64,000 nt of DNA, from the NCBI RefSeq assembly GCF_031656215.1, contig NZ_CP134228.1:2251001-2315000 (forward strand). The letters run 5' to 3'. This DNA comes from Mesorhizobium koreense (GTDB lineage Bacteria; Pseudomonadota; Alphaproteobacteria; Rhizobiales; Rhizobiaceae). The translations under genes were made by a program, and so were the position numbers. Shown here piece by piece: positions 1 to 8,693 of this stretch (position 1 is its first letter; every line of letters begins with the position of its first letter). The notes beneath the pieces were generated by a model. That model was not told where the DNA came from, made no database searches, and saw only the letters and a list, made by a program, of their open reading frames with translations.

Positions 1-451
1 GCGAGAAAAGCTCGGCGTCGGTGCCGTTGATCTGCATGGCGTTCACGGTGCGCGCCGCGATCTCCATCTCCGCTTCCGAATGACAGACCGTGACCATGCC
101 GCGTGCCGAGAACATGACATTGTAGTTCAGGTCCTTCGAGAGCGACTTGTAGAGTTCGTGCGCGAGGCCGTAGAGCGCTACGCTCTCCGGATAGAAATAG
201 TTGGAGCGCACCACTGTCGTATTGCGCCCGGTGTTGCCGCCGCCGATCCAGCCCTTTTCCAGCACGGCGACATTCGTGATGCCGTGGTTCTTCGCCAGGT
301 AATAGGCGGTCGAAAGCCCATGGCCGCCGCCGCCGATGACGAGGACGTCGTAGGCCGGTTTCGGCTCCGGCGAGCGCCATGCCTTTTCCCAGCCGGTCTG
401 CCCGGCGAGACCTTCCTTGAAAAGCGAAAGGGCGGAGTAACGTCTGGTCAC
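1..451 (-). CDS. SoxB-like FAD-dependent oxidoreductase (sarcosine oxidase beta family), partial
   Basis: The 3' part of this gene lies outside the window; the visible 150 N-terminal residues are a flavoprotein of the sarcosine oxidase beta (SoxB) type. A dinucleotide-binding glycine motif (VLVIGGGGHG) sits near residue 35, followed by the conserved NTGRNTT stretch. The N-terminus aligns from its first residues with the complete SoxB encoded at 49100-50350 (shared EPKP..YDV and YYLAK segments), which supports the GTG start at 451. That GTG overlaps the stop of the upstream dehydrogenase gene by 4 bp, so the two are translationally coupled. It is therefore a second SoxB-like copy in this genome, paired here with a GcvT-fused dehydrogenase rather than with a soxD/A/G set that can be seen. 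The substrate is probably an N-methylated amino acid, but this is not shown by the sequence. Confidence 0.85.
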   Translation of the reverse strand, partial: MTRRYSALSLFKEGLAGQTGWEKAWRSPEPKPAYDVLVIGGGGHGLSTAYYLAKNHGITNVAVLEKGWIGGGNTGRNTTVVRSNYFYPESVALYGLAHELYKSLSKDLNYNVMFSARGMVTVCHSEAEMEIAARTVNAMQINGTDAELFS

Positions 452-2862
452 GTGCGCAGCAACCGGCCTTCAGGGTCGTGGGGCGAGGCAGGGATGACGC
501 GCGCGGCGCGCTCCACGCCTACGATATGGGTGGTGAGTTCCGTGCCGGTTTCGGCCGCTTGACGGTCGAGGAGTGCCATCGCAAGACTCTTACCGATGGT
601 ATGGCCGTAGCCGCCCGAGGTAATGAAGCCGGCGAGCCTGTCCTTGTGCCAGACTGGTTCGTAGCCGCTGGCGTCGGCGTCGGTGGCATCCACTTCGAGT
701 GTGACGAGCAGGCGTTCCGGGCTGCCTTTTTCCTTCTCCCTTAGTGCCGCGTCGCGGCCGACGAAGTCGGCCTTGTCAAATGCGATCCACCTGTCCATCC
801 GCGTCTCCGCCGGCGTATAGGCCTGCGTGAATTCGCGCGACCAGATGCCGAAGCTCTTCTCCAGCCTGAGCGCGTTGAGTGCGCCATAGCCGAACTCGGC
901 GATGCCCAGGTCGCGCCCAGCTTCAAGCAGCAGGTTTCGCAGCACGGCGTGCTCGTTCGCCTGGCAATGGATTTCGTAGCCGAGTTCACCGACGACCGAA
1001 AGCCGGCCGACCTTCGTTCGCAAAACGCCGACATCGAGGCTGCGGCAGGCGAGGAACGGAAAGGCCTCGTTCGACACGTCCCCGTGCGTCAGCCTTTCGA
1101 GAAGCTTGCGCGAGGAGGGGCCGCAAAGTGCGAAACCGACCGTCGCGTCGGAGATATCGCGGATGCCGACGCCTTCCGAAAGATGCGCCTCGAACCAGCG
1201 CATATGCCATTCCCGAAGATAGTAGGATCCCATGATCCACCAAGTGCCGTCGCCCCAGTTGAAGACGGTGAGGTCGCCCTTCAGCTTGCCGTTCTCGCCG
1301 AGCATGGGCGCCAGCCGGGCACGGCCGGGCTTCGGCAGAGGGCATGCCAGAAGCCGGTCGAGCCATGCGCGGGCGTTCGGGCCCGAGATTTCATAGCGCG
1401 AGAAGGCGGCGATATCGATCAGCCCGACGCCATCGCGGATCATCCTGCATTCCTCGCCGACGATATCGAAGGCATTGGAGCGTTTCAGCGTCGGCTTTTC
1501 GACGAAGCCTTCCGGCGCGAAATAGAGCGGTACCTCCATGCCCCAGGACACGCCCCAGCGCGCGCCGGCCGCATCCATCGCGTCATGGGCGCCGGCGGTC
1601 TTGAGCGGCCGGCCGGCCGGCAATTGCTCGTTCGGATAGCTCATGACGAAGCGGCGGGAATAGAATTGGCCGGTGGTCTGGCGGATATATTCGCGGTTGG
1701 AAGCGAAGGCTCCATAGCGTGCGATATCCATGCCGTAGACATCGGCCTCCGGCTCGCCATGGATCATCCATTCGGCAAGCGACTTGCCGACGCCACCGCC
1801 CTGGAGGAAGCCGGCCATGACGCCGCAGGCGACCCAGTAGTTCGCGACGCCGCGAACCGGCCCGACCAGCGGGTTGCCGTCCGGCGAGAAGGTGAAGGCG
1901 CCGTTGACCCAGCGTTTGATGCCGGCCGTCTGCAGGCAGGGGTAGCGGCTGAAGCCGAGCGCCAATTCGTCGGCGATGCGGCCGGGATCTTCCTGGATCA
2001 ATTCGATGCCGTAATCCCACGGCGCGCCGTCCATGTTCCAGTGCTTGTGGTCGATCTCGTAGATGCCGAGCAGAAGCCCCTTCTGCTCCTGGCGCATGTA
2101 GGTGAAGCCCTCGAGATCGACGATCAGCGGCAGTTCACGGTCGAGCGCCTGGATTTCCGGCAACCCCTCGGTAACGAGGTAGTGATGCTCCATCGGCGAG
2201 ACCGGCAGGTCCAACCCTGCCATGCGCCCGACCTGCTTTGCCCAGAGGCCGCCGGCATTGACGACATGCTCGGCGACGACGGTGCCTTTTTCCGTCACTA
2301 CGTCCCAATGGCCGTCCGGCCGGTGCTTCAACTCCAGCACGCGGTTGTGTTCGATGATCTCGGCACCGCGCAGCTTTGCGGCCTTCGCATAGGCATGCAC
2401 CGTGCCAGACGTATCGATATGGCCCTCGCGCTCGGCATAGAGGCCGCCGAGGATGCCGTCGGTATTGAGGATGGGGCAGCGCTTGGCGATTTCTTCCGGG
2501 CCGATCAGGTGGACGTCGTCGATGCCCATGGTCTGGAAGACGCGATAGGAGGCTTTCAGCCATTCCCAGCGCTCCGGGGCCGATGCGACCGATATGCCAC
2601 CGGTCATGTGCATGCCGATATTCTGGCCGGATTCCTTCTCCACCTCGGAGAGGAGGTCGATAGTGTAGGCCTGCAGCGTGGCGATATTCGGGTCGGCGTT
2701 GAGGGCATGGAATCCGCCGGCCGCGTGCCAGCTTGATCCCGCGGTCAGCACCTCGCGTTCGATCAGCGCGACATCCGTCCAGCCGAATTTCGCCAGATGG
2801 TAGAGCACCGACACTCCGACGACGCCGCCGCCGATGACGACCGCGCGGTAATGGGACTTCAT
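448..2862 (-). CDS. Dimethylglycine/sarcosine dehydrogenase-type FAD oxidoreductase with C-terminal GcvT domain
   Basis: This 804-residue protein has an N-terminal DAO-type FAD domain (about residues 5-380, motif VVIGGGVVG) and a C-terminal aminomethyltransferase/GcvT-like domain (about 430-800), the architecture of dimethylglycine and sarcosine dehydrogenases. The WHAAGG motif with His46 corresponds to the histidine that carries covalent FAD in that family. Such enzymes demethylate N-methylglycines and pass the one-carbon unit to tetrahydrofolate. ATG 2862 is chosen because GGGGGAGGA lies 5 bp upstream; an in-frame TTG at 2877 lacks such a site. It overlaps the downstream SoxB-like gene by 4 bp and is divergent from the Opp importer. 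The exact substrate (dimethylglycine, sarcosine or another N-methyl compound) cannot be told from sequence. Confidence 0.87.
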   Translation of the reverse strand: MKSHYRAVVIGGGVVGVSVLYHLAKFGWTDVALIEREVLTAGSSWHAAGGFHALNADPNIATLQAYTIDLLSEVEKESGQNIGMHMTGGISVASAPERWEWLKASYRVFQTMGIDDVHLIGPEEIAKRCPILNTDGILGGLYAEREGHIDTSGTVHAYAKAAKLRGAEIIEHNRVLELKHRPDGHWDVVTEKGTVVAEHVVNAGGLWAKQVGRMAGLDLPVSPMEHHYLVTEGLPEIQALDRELPLIVDLEGFTYMRQEQKGLLLGIYEIDHKHWNMDGAPWDYGIELIQEDPGRIADELALGFSRYPCLQTAGIKRWVNGAFTFSPDGNPLVGPVRGVANYWVACGVMAGFLQGGGVGKSLAEWMIHGEPEADVYGMDIARYGAFASNREYIRQTTGQFYSRRFVMSYPNEQLPAGRPLKTAGAHDAMDAAGARWGVSWGMEVPLYFAPEGFVEKPTLKRSNAFDIVGEECRMIRDGVGLIDIAAFSRYEISGPNARAWLDRLLACPLPKPGRARLAPMLGENGKLKGDLTVFNWGDGTWWIMGSYYLREWHMRWFEAHLSEGVGIRDISDATVGFALCGPSSRKLLERLTHGDVSNEAFPFLACRSLDVGVLRTKVGRLSVVGELGYEIHCQANEHAVLRNLLLEAGRDLGIAEFGYGALNALRLEKSFGIWSREFTQAYTPAETRMDRWIAFDKADFVGRDAALREKEKGSPERLLVTLEVDATDADASGYEPVWHKDRLAGFITSGGYGHTIGKSLAMALLDRQAAETGTELTTHIVGVERAARVIPASPHDPEGRLLRT

Positions 2863-2895
2863 GGCTTCCTCCCCCAAAGTATGGGAAGCCTAATT

Positions 2896-2919
2896 CTAGT
2901 GGACACTAATGTCTAGTAG
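2896..2919. promoter_or_regulatory. Imperfect 24-bp palindrome in divergent intergenic region, candidate operator
   Basis: The stretch starting CTAGTGGACA and ending TGTCTAGTAG matches its own reverse complement at 18 of 24 positions, with the symmetric core GACA-n-TA-n-TGTC. A further direct half-site TGTCTAGT lies at 2955-2962. The site sits between the dehydrogenase gene (start 2862, minus) and the Opp binding-protein gene (start 3027, plus), as expected for an operator serving one or both promoters. The regulator is unknown; the palindrome does not resemble the operators at 9287 or 52237. Confidence 0.45.
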
Positions 2920-3026
2920 CTGCGCGACTGTTCGCGAAAGGCAGTGTACATCCTTGTCTAGTTCCACGGGATCGGTTAGCCTTTCCACTGACCGGTCGAT
3001 GGGACCGCGCTTTGGGAGGAGCGATC

Positions 3027-4760
3027 ATGAGCGATAGCGAGAACAATCCGAACAGGACCGCGGTGGACGCGATCGGGCGAGCGCCAGCCGGCGAGGAAGC
3101 AGGTTCATCGGGAGCGGTAAGCCGTCGCGACCTGTTGCGCGCGGGCGGCATGCTCGGTCTCTCGCTGCCCTTCGCGGGCGGCATTGGCGCCTCCGCGCTC
3201 GGTACGTGGGCGACCCCGGCGCGCGCCTCGGTGACCGGCCAGTGCGTTCTCGGCGTCACGCAGGAGGCCGTCAACTTCAATCCGCTTCTCTACGTCAACA
3301 CCGGCGTGGAGACTTCCGTCGAGTTCATCGTCTTCGACGCGCTTTGGAAGATCGATCCCGAAGGCAAGTTCATTCCCAATCTCGCAGCGGAAATCCCCAC
3401 GCGTGAGAATGGCGGCATATCGGAAGACGGGCTCACCTGGACGATCAAGCTGCATCCCGATGTCAAATGGCATGATGGGAAGCCGTTCACCGCGGCCGAC
3501 GTCGCCTTCACGCTCGATGTCATCATGGACCCGAAGGTGACGGTCCGCAGCCGCAACGGCCAGGACCACGTCGAGAGCTACAAGGCCGTCGACGACCACA
3601 CCATAGAGATCAAGCTGAAGGACAGCTTCGCGCCCTACATGGTGTCCTGGCAGAAGACCAGCGTCATCCCCAAGCACATACTTGAAGGGACCGACATCAA
3701 CACGGCCCCCTTCAACACATCTCCAATCGGCACCGGTCCGTTCAAATTCAAGGACCGGGTCGCCGGCAGCCAGATAAGCTTCGAGCCCAATCCCGATTAT
3801 CACGGCGGCGCGCCGAAGCTCACCTCGCTTGTCCAGAAATACGTGCCCGATCAGCAAACGCTTTATGCCCAGTTCCAGACCGGAGAGGTCGACATTTATG
3901 AGCTCCAGGGCATCCCGCCACTGCTCTATGAGAAGGCCAAGAAGCTCCCCAACTGCACCATCGAACTGAGCGCGAGCCCCTTCGTCGAGTTCATCTATTT
4001 CAACTGCGCCAAGCCGCAGTTCCAGGACAAGCGCGTGCGCAAAGCCCTCTATATGGCCGTCGACAAGAAGGGCTGGATCGACGCGGTCTATTACGGCGTC
4101 CCGGTGCCGACGTTGAGCTACCTGCCGCCGAACCATTGGGCTTACAACAAGAACCTTGTGGATCCGGGTCACGATCCGGAGAAGGCGGCAGCACTTCTCG
4201 ACGAGGCCGGCTGGAAGGTCGGGTCCGATGGTGTCCGGCAGAAGGACGGCGTGCGGCTGGCCTTCACCATGTCGACTACGGCCGGCAACAAGGCGCGCGA
4301 GCAGGCCGAGCAGCTCGTGCAGCAGAACTTCAAGAAGATTAACGTCGAGATGACGATCAAGAACATGCCGGCGTCGGTCGTCTGGGGCGATTACACCGTC
4401 AAGAGCCAGTACGACACATTGATGGTCGGCTGGGACGCGCTGCTCTATCCCGACCCCGACTATGGCGACCGTATCAGGAGCTCGTCGATCCCGGCCAAGG
4501 GAGGCAGCGGCTCCAACTACGTCCAGTACGAGAACCCGGAGATCGACGAGCTTTGCGCTAAGGGCGTCAGCACCGTCGACCAGGGCGAGCGCAAGAAGAT
4601 CTACGACCGCATCCAGGAGATCCTGCTCGAGGACATGCCGTTTGCGCCGATCTTCGCCTACCAGACGATCGTCGGCGTGAAGGACCGCATCAAGGGATAC
4701 ATTCCGAATCCATACGTCCCCATCAATTCGTGGAATACCGCACAATGGTCCGCGAGCTGA
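3027..4760 (+). CDS. ABC importer substrate-binding protein, family 5 (peptide/nickel/opine type)
   Basis: The 577-residue product is a solute-binding protein of the DppA/OppA family. It captures a substrate in the periplasm and delivers it to the permease pair encoded just downstream. A twin-arginine motif (SRRDLL, residues 32-37) is followed by a hydrophobic stretch and an Ala-rich cleavage region, indicating Tat rather than Sec export; the 31-residue region before the arginines is long. Characteristic family segments include DGLTWTIKLHPDVKWHDGKP and the middle WxxxPDPD-like stretch. ATG 3027 has GGGAGGAG 5 bp upstream and is preferred over an in-frame TTG at 3012. In alphaproteobacteria this family imports peptides, opines, betaines or sugars, so the ligand stays open. 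Confidence 0.9.
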   Translation: MSDSENNPNRTAVDAIGRAPAGEEAGSSGAVSRRDLLRAGGMLGLSLPFAGGIGASALGTWATPARASVTGQCVLGVTQEAVNFNPLLYVNTGVETSVEFIVFDALWKIDPEGKFIPNLAAEIPTRENGGISEDGLTWTIKLHPDVKWHDGKPFTAADVAFTLDVIMDPKVTVRSRNGQDHVESYKAVDDHTIEIKLKDSFAPYMVSWQKTSVIPKHILEGTDINTAPFNTSPIGTGPFKFKDRVAGSQISFEPNPDYHGGAPKLTSLVQKYVPDQQTLYAQFQTGEVDIYELQGIPPLLYEKAKKLPNCTIELSASPFVEFIYFNCAKPQFQDKRVRKALYMAVDKKGWIDAVYYGVPVPTLSYLPPNHWAYNKNLVDPGHDPEKAAALLDEAGWKVGSDGVRQKDGVRLAFTMSTTAGNKAREQAEQLVQQNFKKINVEMTIKNMPASVVWGDYTVKSQYDTLMVGWDALLYPDPDYGDRIRSSSIPAKGGSGSNYVQYENPEIDELCAKGVSTVDQGERKKIYDRIQEILLEDMPFAPIFAYQTIVGVKDRIKGYIPNPYVPINSWNTAQWSAS

Positions 4761-4781
4761 GAAAGATCGTATAAGGACGGA

Positions 4782-5738
4782 ATGGCACGTTTCCTGATCA
4801 ACCGGCTGGTGCAGTCGGCCATTCTGTTGCTCGGCGTTTCGATTGTCGGCTTCGCGCTGATGCATCTGGCGCCGGGCGGCCCGTTGGCACTCTACACACT
4901 GAATCCCACGGTCACCGCGCAGGATATCGAGCGCGTCAAGGTGCTGTTCGGCCTCGACCAGCCTGTCTATGTCCAATACCTGAAATGGGCGGCGGGCATG
5001 GTGACCGGGAACTGGGGGTTCAGTTTCTTCGGCGGCCAGCCTGTCCGCGACATCGTGCTCGACCGCGTGCCGGCAACGCTGCTCCTGATGGGGACGGCGC
5101 TGGCGCTGGCGTTGGTGATCGGCGTGGCGATCGGCATCCTGTCGGCGGTGCGCCGTAATTCGGTCTTCGACTATGCGAGCGCAGTAGGCTCGATGGTGGC
5201 GCTTTCGCTACCCACCTTCTGGTTTGGCCTGCTCGCCATCTTCACCTTTGCGCAAACGCTGGAATGGCTGCCGGCCGGCGGCATTGCCAGTATCGGAGGC
5301 GGCGGCTTCCTCGATCGTCTGGAACATCTCATCTTGCCCGTCATCGTGCTGGCACTGGTGCTGGTGGCGCAGTGGAGCCGCTATACGCGTTCCTCCATGC
5401 TGGAGATCCTCGATCAGGATTTCGTCCGCACGGCGCGGGCGAAGGGCATCAAGCCCTCGCGCGTACTGCTGAATCACGGTTTACGCGCCGCGCTGGTTCC
5501 GCTTGTGACGCTTGCCGGCCTGCAAATACCGCTGCTGGTCGGCGGAGCGCTGGTCACCGAGACGGTGTTCAGTTGGCCGGGCATGGGCATGCTGTTTCTC
5601 AGCGTGCTCAACACGCGCGACTATCCGGTGCTGATGGCCATCCTCATGGTCGGCGCGTTCATGGTCGTGCTCGGCAATCTTCTGGCCGATATTCTCGTCG
5701 CCTTCATCGATCCCAGGGTGAAACTCGGCTATGGCTGA
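4782..5738 (+). CDS. ABC importer permease, DppB/OppB type
   Basis: This 318-residue integral membrane protein has a short cytoplasmic start, a first membrane segment at about residues 9-30, and the BPD-type permease domain with the usual cytoplasmic loop for ATPase contact (ARAKG, about residue 225). It forms the transmembrane heterodimer with the next gene product. The gene begins 21 bp after the binding-protein gene, with AAGGACGGA just before the ATG, and overlaps the following gene by 8 bp, so the five transporter genes 3027-8536 read as one operon. Confidence 0.92.
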   Translation: MARFLINRLVQSAILLLGVSIVGFALMHLAPGGPLALYTLNPTVTAQDIERVKVLFGLDQPVYVQYLKWAAGMVTGNWGFSFFGGQPVRDIVLDRVPATLLLMGTALALALVIGVAIGILSAVRRNSVFDYASAVGSMVALSLPTFWFGLLAIFTFAQTLEWLPAGGIASIGGGGFLDRLEHLILPVIVLALVLVAQWSRYTRSSMLEILDQDFVRTARAKGIKPSRVLLNHGLRAALVPLVTLAGLQIPLLVGGALVTETVFSWPGMGMLFLSVLNTRDYPVLMAILMVGAFMVVLGNLLADILVAFIDPRVKLGYG

Positions 5739-6609
5739 CGCCGCCTTCACCCCTCCCATGATCGTGCCGCCGCGCGCCGGCGTGCTGAAGCGCCTGCTGC
5801 GCCATCGGCTGTCCATACTGGCGCTGATCGTGCTGGCGATCCTGATCGTCGGTTCGGCCGGTGCGCACTGGCTCGCGCCGCACGACCCGGAGGAACTCGA
5901 CATCGCCAACCGCTATGCCCCACCGCTTACGGCAGGGCACATATTGGGCAGCGACGATCTCGGCCGCGATGTGCTGACACGGCTGATGTATGCCGGCCAG
6001 ATATCGCTTTCCGTGGGCATCGCGGCGATGCTGGTGACGGTCGTGGTCGGCTTCTCGGTCGGCGCGTTCGCGGCCTATTACGGCCGGTGGGTCGGGACGC
6101 TTCTGATGCGGCTCACCGATATCATGCTGTGTTTCCCGAGCGTCTTCCTGCTGCTTTTCGTCGCCGCCTTCGTCACGCCTAGTCTGACCTCGATGGCATT
6201 GATGATCGGCCTGACCTGCTGGATGGAAATCGCCCGGATCGTCTATTCGCAGATCCTTGTGCTTAAATCGGCCGATTTCATCGCCGCCGCGCAGATGGTC
6301 GGCGCGCCGTCCTGGCGCATCATCCTGCGTCAGATCCTGCCGAACACCATGGCTCCGCTTCTGGTCGCCGCGACGCTCAATACGGCCAACGCGATCCTGC
6401 TCGAGAGCTATATCAGCTTCCTCGGCTACGGCATCCAGCCGCCGGCGGCGAGTTGGGGCAACATGCTGACCAACGCCCAGAGCGATTTCCAGGTCGATCC
6501 CTGGCTCGCCGTCTTCCCAGGGATTGCCATTACGCTCGCCGTTACCAGCTTCAACTTCATCGGCGACGGCTTGCGCGACGCGCTTGACCCGAAGATGCGC
6601 GACCGATGA
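5731..6609 (+). CDS. ABC importer permease, DppC/OppC type
   Basis: The 292-residue product is the second permease of the peptide-type importer. It carries the N-terminal OppC-like membrane anchor (about residues 28-50), the segment HILGSDDLGRDVLTRL typical of DppC proteins just after it, and a BPD transport domain with five further membrane segments. The conserved coupling-loop region is QMVGAPSWRIILRQILPN. The start overlaps the end of the preceding permease gene, and the stop overlaps the next ATG in an ATGA arrangement. Nothing in the sequence narrows the substrate. Confidence 0.92.
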   Translation: MADAAFTPPMIVPPRAGVLKRLLRHRLSILALIVLAILIVGSAGAHWLAPHDPEELDIANRYAPPLTAGHILGSDDLGRDVLTRLMYAGQISLSVGIAAMLVTVVVGFSVGAFAAYYGRWVGTLLMRLTDIMLCFPSVFLLLFVAAFVTPSLTSMALMIGLTCWMEIARIVYSQILVLKSADFIAAAQMVGAPSWRIILRQILPNTMAPLLVAATLNTANAILLESYISFLGYGIQPPAASWGNMLTNAQSDFQVDPWLAVFPGIAITLAVTSFNFIGDGLRDALDPKMRDR

Positions 6610-7565
6610 GCGAACCGTCCCAGGAAGCACCGTTGCTGGAGGTTGACGGGCTTGCTGTCGCCTTCGGTCCGTCGACGGCCGTCGACGGCATTTCATTCAA
6701 TGTCCGGAAGGGGGAAACGCTCGGGCTGGTGGGCGAAAGCGGCTGCGGCAAGTCCACCACCGCGCTGGCGCTGATGCGGCTCCTGCGCGATGCCAGGATA
6801 GAAGGCACGGCGCGCCTCGGCGGCGAGGACCTGATGACGCTGGATGAGGCGGCGATACGCAGACGGCGCGGCGCCGATATCGCGATGATCTTCCAGGATC
6901 CGGGCACCGCGCTTCACCCGATGATCCGCGTCGGCGACCAGATCATCGAAGTGTTGCGCGCGCACCTGGATATCACGAGGGACGAGGCGCGCGAGCGCGC
7001 GATCGGCCTCCTGCGCAAGGTCGGCATCGCCGCGCCCGAGCAACGCATCGATGCCTATCCGCATGAGATGTCGGGCGGCATGTGCCAGCGCGTCATGATC
7101 GCGATCGCCATCGCCTGCTCGCCGCGCCTTTTGCTCGCGGACGAACCGACCACGGCTCTCGACGTCACGGTGCAGGCGCAAATCCTCGATCTTCTGCGCG
7201 ACGTGGCGGACGAGGCCGGGATGGGCGTGATCCTAATCACCCACGATCTCGGCGTGGTCGCCGGCATGACGGACCGCGTGGCGGTGATGTATGCCGGAAA
7301 GATCGTCGAACTGGCGCCGACGGAGGCGCTGTTCGCGGAGCCGAAGCATCCCTATACGAATGGCCTCTTGAATTGCATTCCCAAGCTCGACAGCGGCTGG
7401 GACGAGCCGGTGCCGGCCATTCCCGGAAGCGTACAGGGCGCAATGCAATTGAAGGGCTGCCGCTTCGCGCCGCGCTGCGCCCTGGCGAGCGAGCTCTGCG
7501 CGGCCGAGCCAAAGCTGAGAGAGACAGGCGAAGGCCATTTCGTGGCATGCTGGAACGCGCCATGA
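6606..7565 (+). CDS. ABC importer ATP-binding protein, DppD/OppD type
   Basis: This 319-residue cytoplasmic ATPase has Walker [10 protein letters not shown] (residues 43-51), a signature SGGMCQR and Walker B followed by [14 protein letters not shown]. The C-terminal oligopeptide-transporter extension (about residues 235-315) holds the Cys cluster [15 protein letters not shown], which in DppD/DppF relatives can bind an iron-sulfur cluster. It pairs with the next gene product. The ATG overlaps the preceding TGA by 4 bp. Confidence 0.92.
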   Translation: MSEPSQEAPLLEVDGLAVAFGPSTAVDGISFNVRKGETLGLVGESGCGKSTTALALMRLLRDARIEGTARLGGEDLMTLDEAAIRRRRGADIAMIFQDPGTALHPMIRVGDQIIEVLRAHLDITRDEARERAIGLLRKVGIAAPEQRIDAYPHEMSGGMCQRVMIAIAIACSPRLLLADEPTTALDVTVQAQILDLLRDVADEAGMGVILITHDLGVVAGMTDRVAVMYAGKIVELAPTEALFAEPKHPYTNGLLNCIPKLDSGWDEPVPAIPGSVQGAMQLKGCRFAPRCALASELCAAEPKLRETGEGHFVACWNAP

Positions 7566-8536
7566 GCGAAGCGCTGATCGAAGCCGTTGGCATCTCGCGG
7601 CACTATCATCTCAGCGGCGGGCGTATGCTGCGAGCCCTGGACGGGATCGATCTCGGAGTCGGACGTGGAGCGACCCTCGGCCTCGTCGGCGAGAGCGGTA
7701 GCGGCAAGAGCACGCTCGGGCGGACGCTCGTCGGCCTCCAGACGCCGACCCTTGGCACCATACGTTTCGAGGGGAAGGATACGGGCGCACCGGACGCCGT
7801 CGCGTTGAAGCGGCTGCGGCAGCAGCGGCAGATCATCTTCCAGGACCCCTCGGGCGCGCTCAATCCGCGCATGACGATCGGGGACACCATCGTCGAGCAT
7901 CTGCGCGTGCAGGGCTGGTCGCGTCCCGACGCACGCCGACAGGCCTCTGTCGTCATCGAGCAGGCCGGCCTGCCTGCCGCCTTCCTTACGCGCTATCCGC
8001 ACGAGATATCGGGCGGCCAGCGTCAGCGAGCGGTGATCGCCCGCGCCATCAGCACCGATCCGGCCTTCATCGTCGCCGACGAACCGGTTTCGGCCCTCGA
8101 CGTTTCGACCCGCGCGCAAATCATGAATCTTCTGCGCGAACTACAGGCCGAACGCGGGCTGACGATGCTCTTCATCAGCCATGATCTGAGCGTCGTGGCG
8201 CATATGTGCCGCGACGTCGCGGTGATGTATCTGGGGCGCATCGTGGAGCTTGCACCGCGTTCGGCGCTGTTCAAGGCGCCGCGGCATCCCTATACGGCGG
8301 CGCTTCTGTCGGCGATCCCGCTGCCCGATCCGGTGCGCGAGCGCAACCGGGTCCGGGCCAGGCTGCAGGGCGAGACCCCCGATCCGTCGGCTGTTCCGAG
8401 CGGCTGCCGCTTCCACCCCAGATGCCCGCGGGCGACGGAACTCTGCCGCACGGCCGATCCGGAGATCCGGCCGGTCGATCCCGGCCATCAGGTCGCCTGC
8501 CACCACCCGCTTGGACCAAATACATCCGATACGTGA
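7562..8536 (+). CDS. ABC importer ATP-binding protein, DppF/OppF type
   Basis: The 324-residue product is the second ATPase of the importer, with Walker A GESGSGKST (residues 43-51), signature ISGGQRQR and Walker B FIVADEPVSALDVS. Its C-terminal extension contains GCRFHPRCPRATELC, the same Cys pattern as its partner. The start ATG overlaps the previous gene's stop (ATGA). It is the last gene of the importer operon; the next gene converges from the minus strand at 8694. The 157 bp between them hold only a short 5-bp-arm inverted repeat (8547-8551/8563-8567), which is too weak to call a terminator. Confidence 0.92.
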   Translation: MSEALIEAVGISRHYHLSGGRMLRALDGIDLGVGRGATLGLVGESGSGKSTLGRTLVGLQTPTLGTIRFEGKDTGAPDAVALKRLRQQRQIIFQDPSGALNPRMTIGDTIVEHLRVQGWSRPDARRQASVVIEQAGLPAAFLTRYPHEISGGQRQRAVIARAISTDPAFIVADEPVSALDVSTRAQIMNLLRELQAERGLTMLFISHDLSVVAHMCRDVAVMYLGRIVELAPRSALFKAPRHPYTAALLSAIPLPDPVRERNRVRARLQGETPDPSAVPSGCRFHPRCPRATELCRTADPEIRPVDPGHQVACHHPLGPNTSDT

Positions 8537-8693
8537 GATTACTGCGCGCCACGCTCTCGGGTTGGCGTGTTGGCATCCGAAAAGCAAAAGAAATCAGCCA
8601 CTTCATCGCTTCGATAAAGGCGATGAATCACGAACTCTTCATGGGAATCGCGCCAACGGGCCAGGCTCCAAACCCGTCAAGGTTCTTTGCTTG

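Noticed and set aside
949-2736. Long open frame of 595 codons on the plus strand
   Set aside because: It lies entirely antisense to the GcvT-fused dehydrogenase gene; its low-complexity, Arg/Asp/Ala-rich translation matches no family and reflects GC-rich codon bias. The same applies to antisense frames at 3105-4976, 32052-33800, 33763-35394 and 40327-41964.
7082-7561. N-terminal extension of the DppF-type gene to 7082
   Set aside because: The extension overlaps the DppD-type gene in another frame and is Arg-rich without homology; the conserved ATPase begins at ATG 7562.
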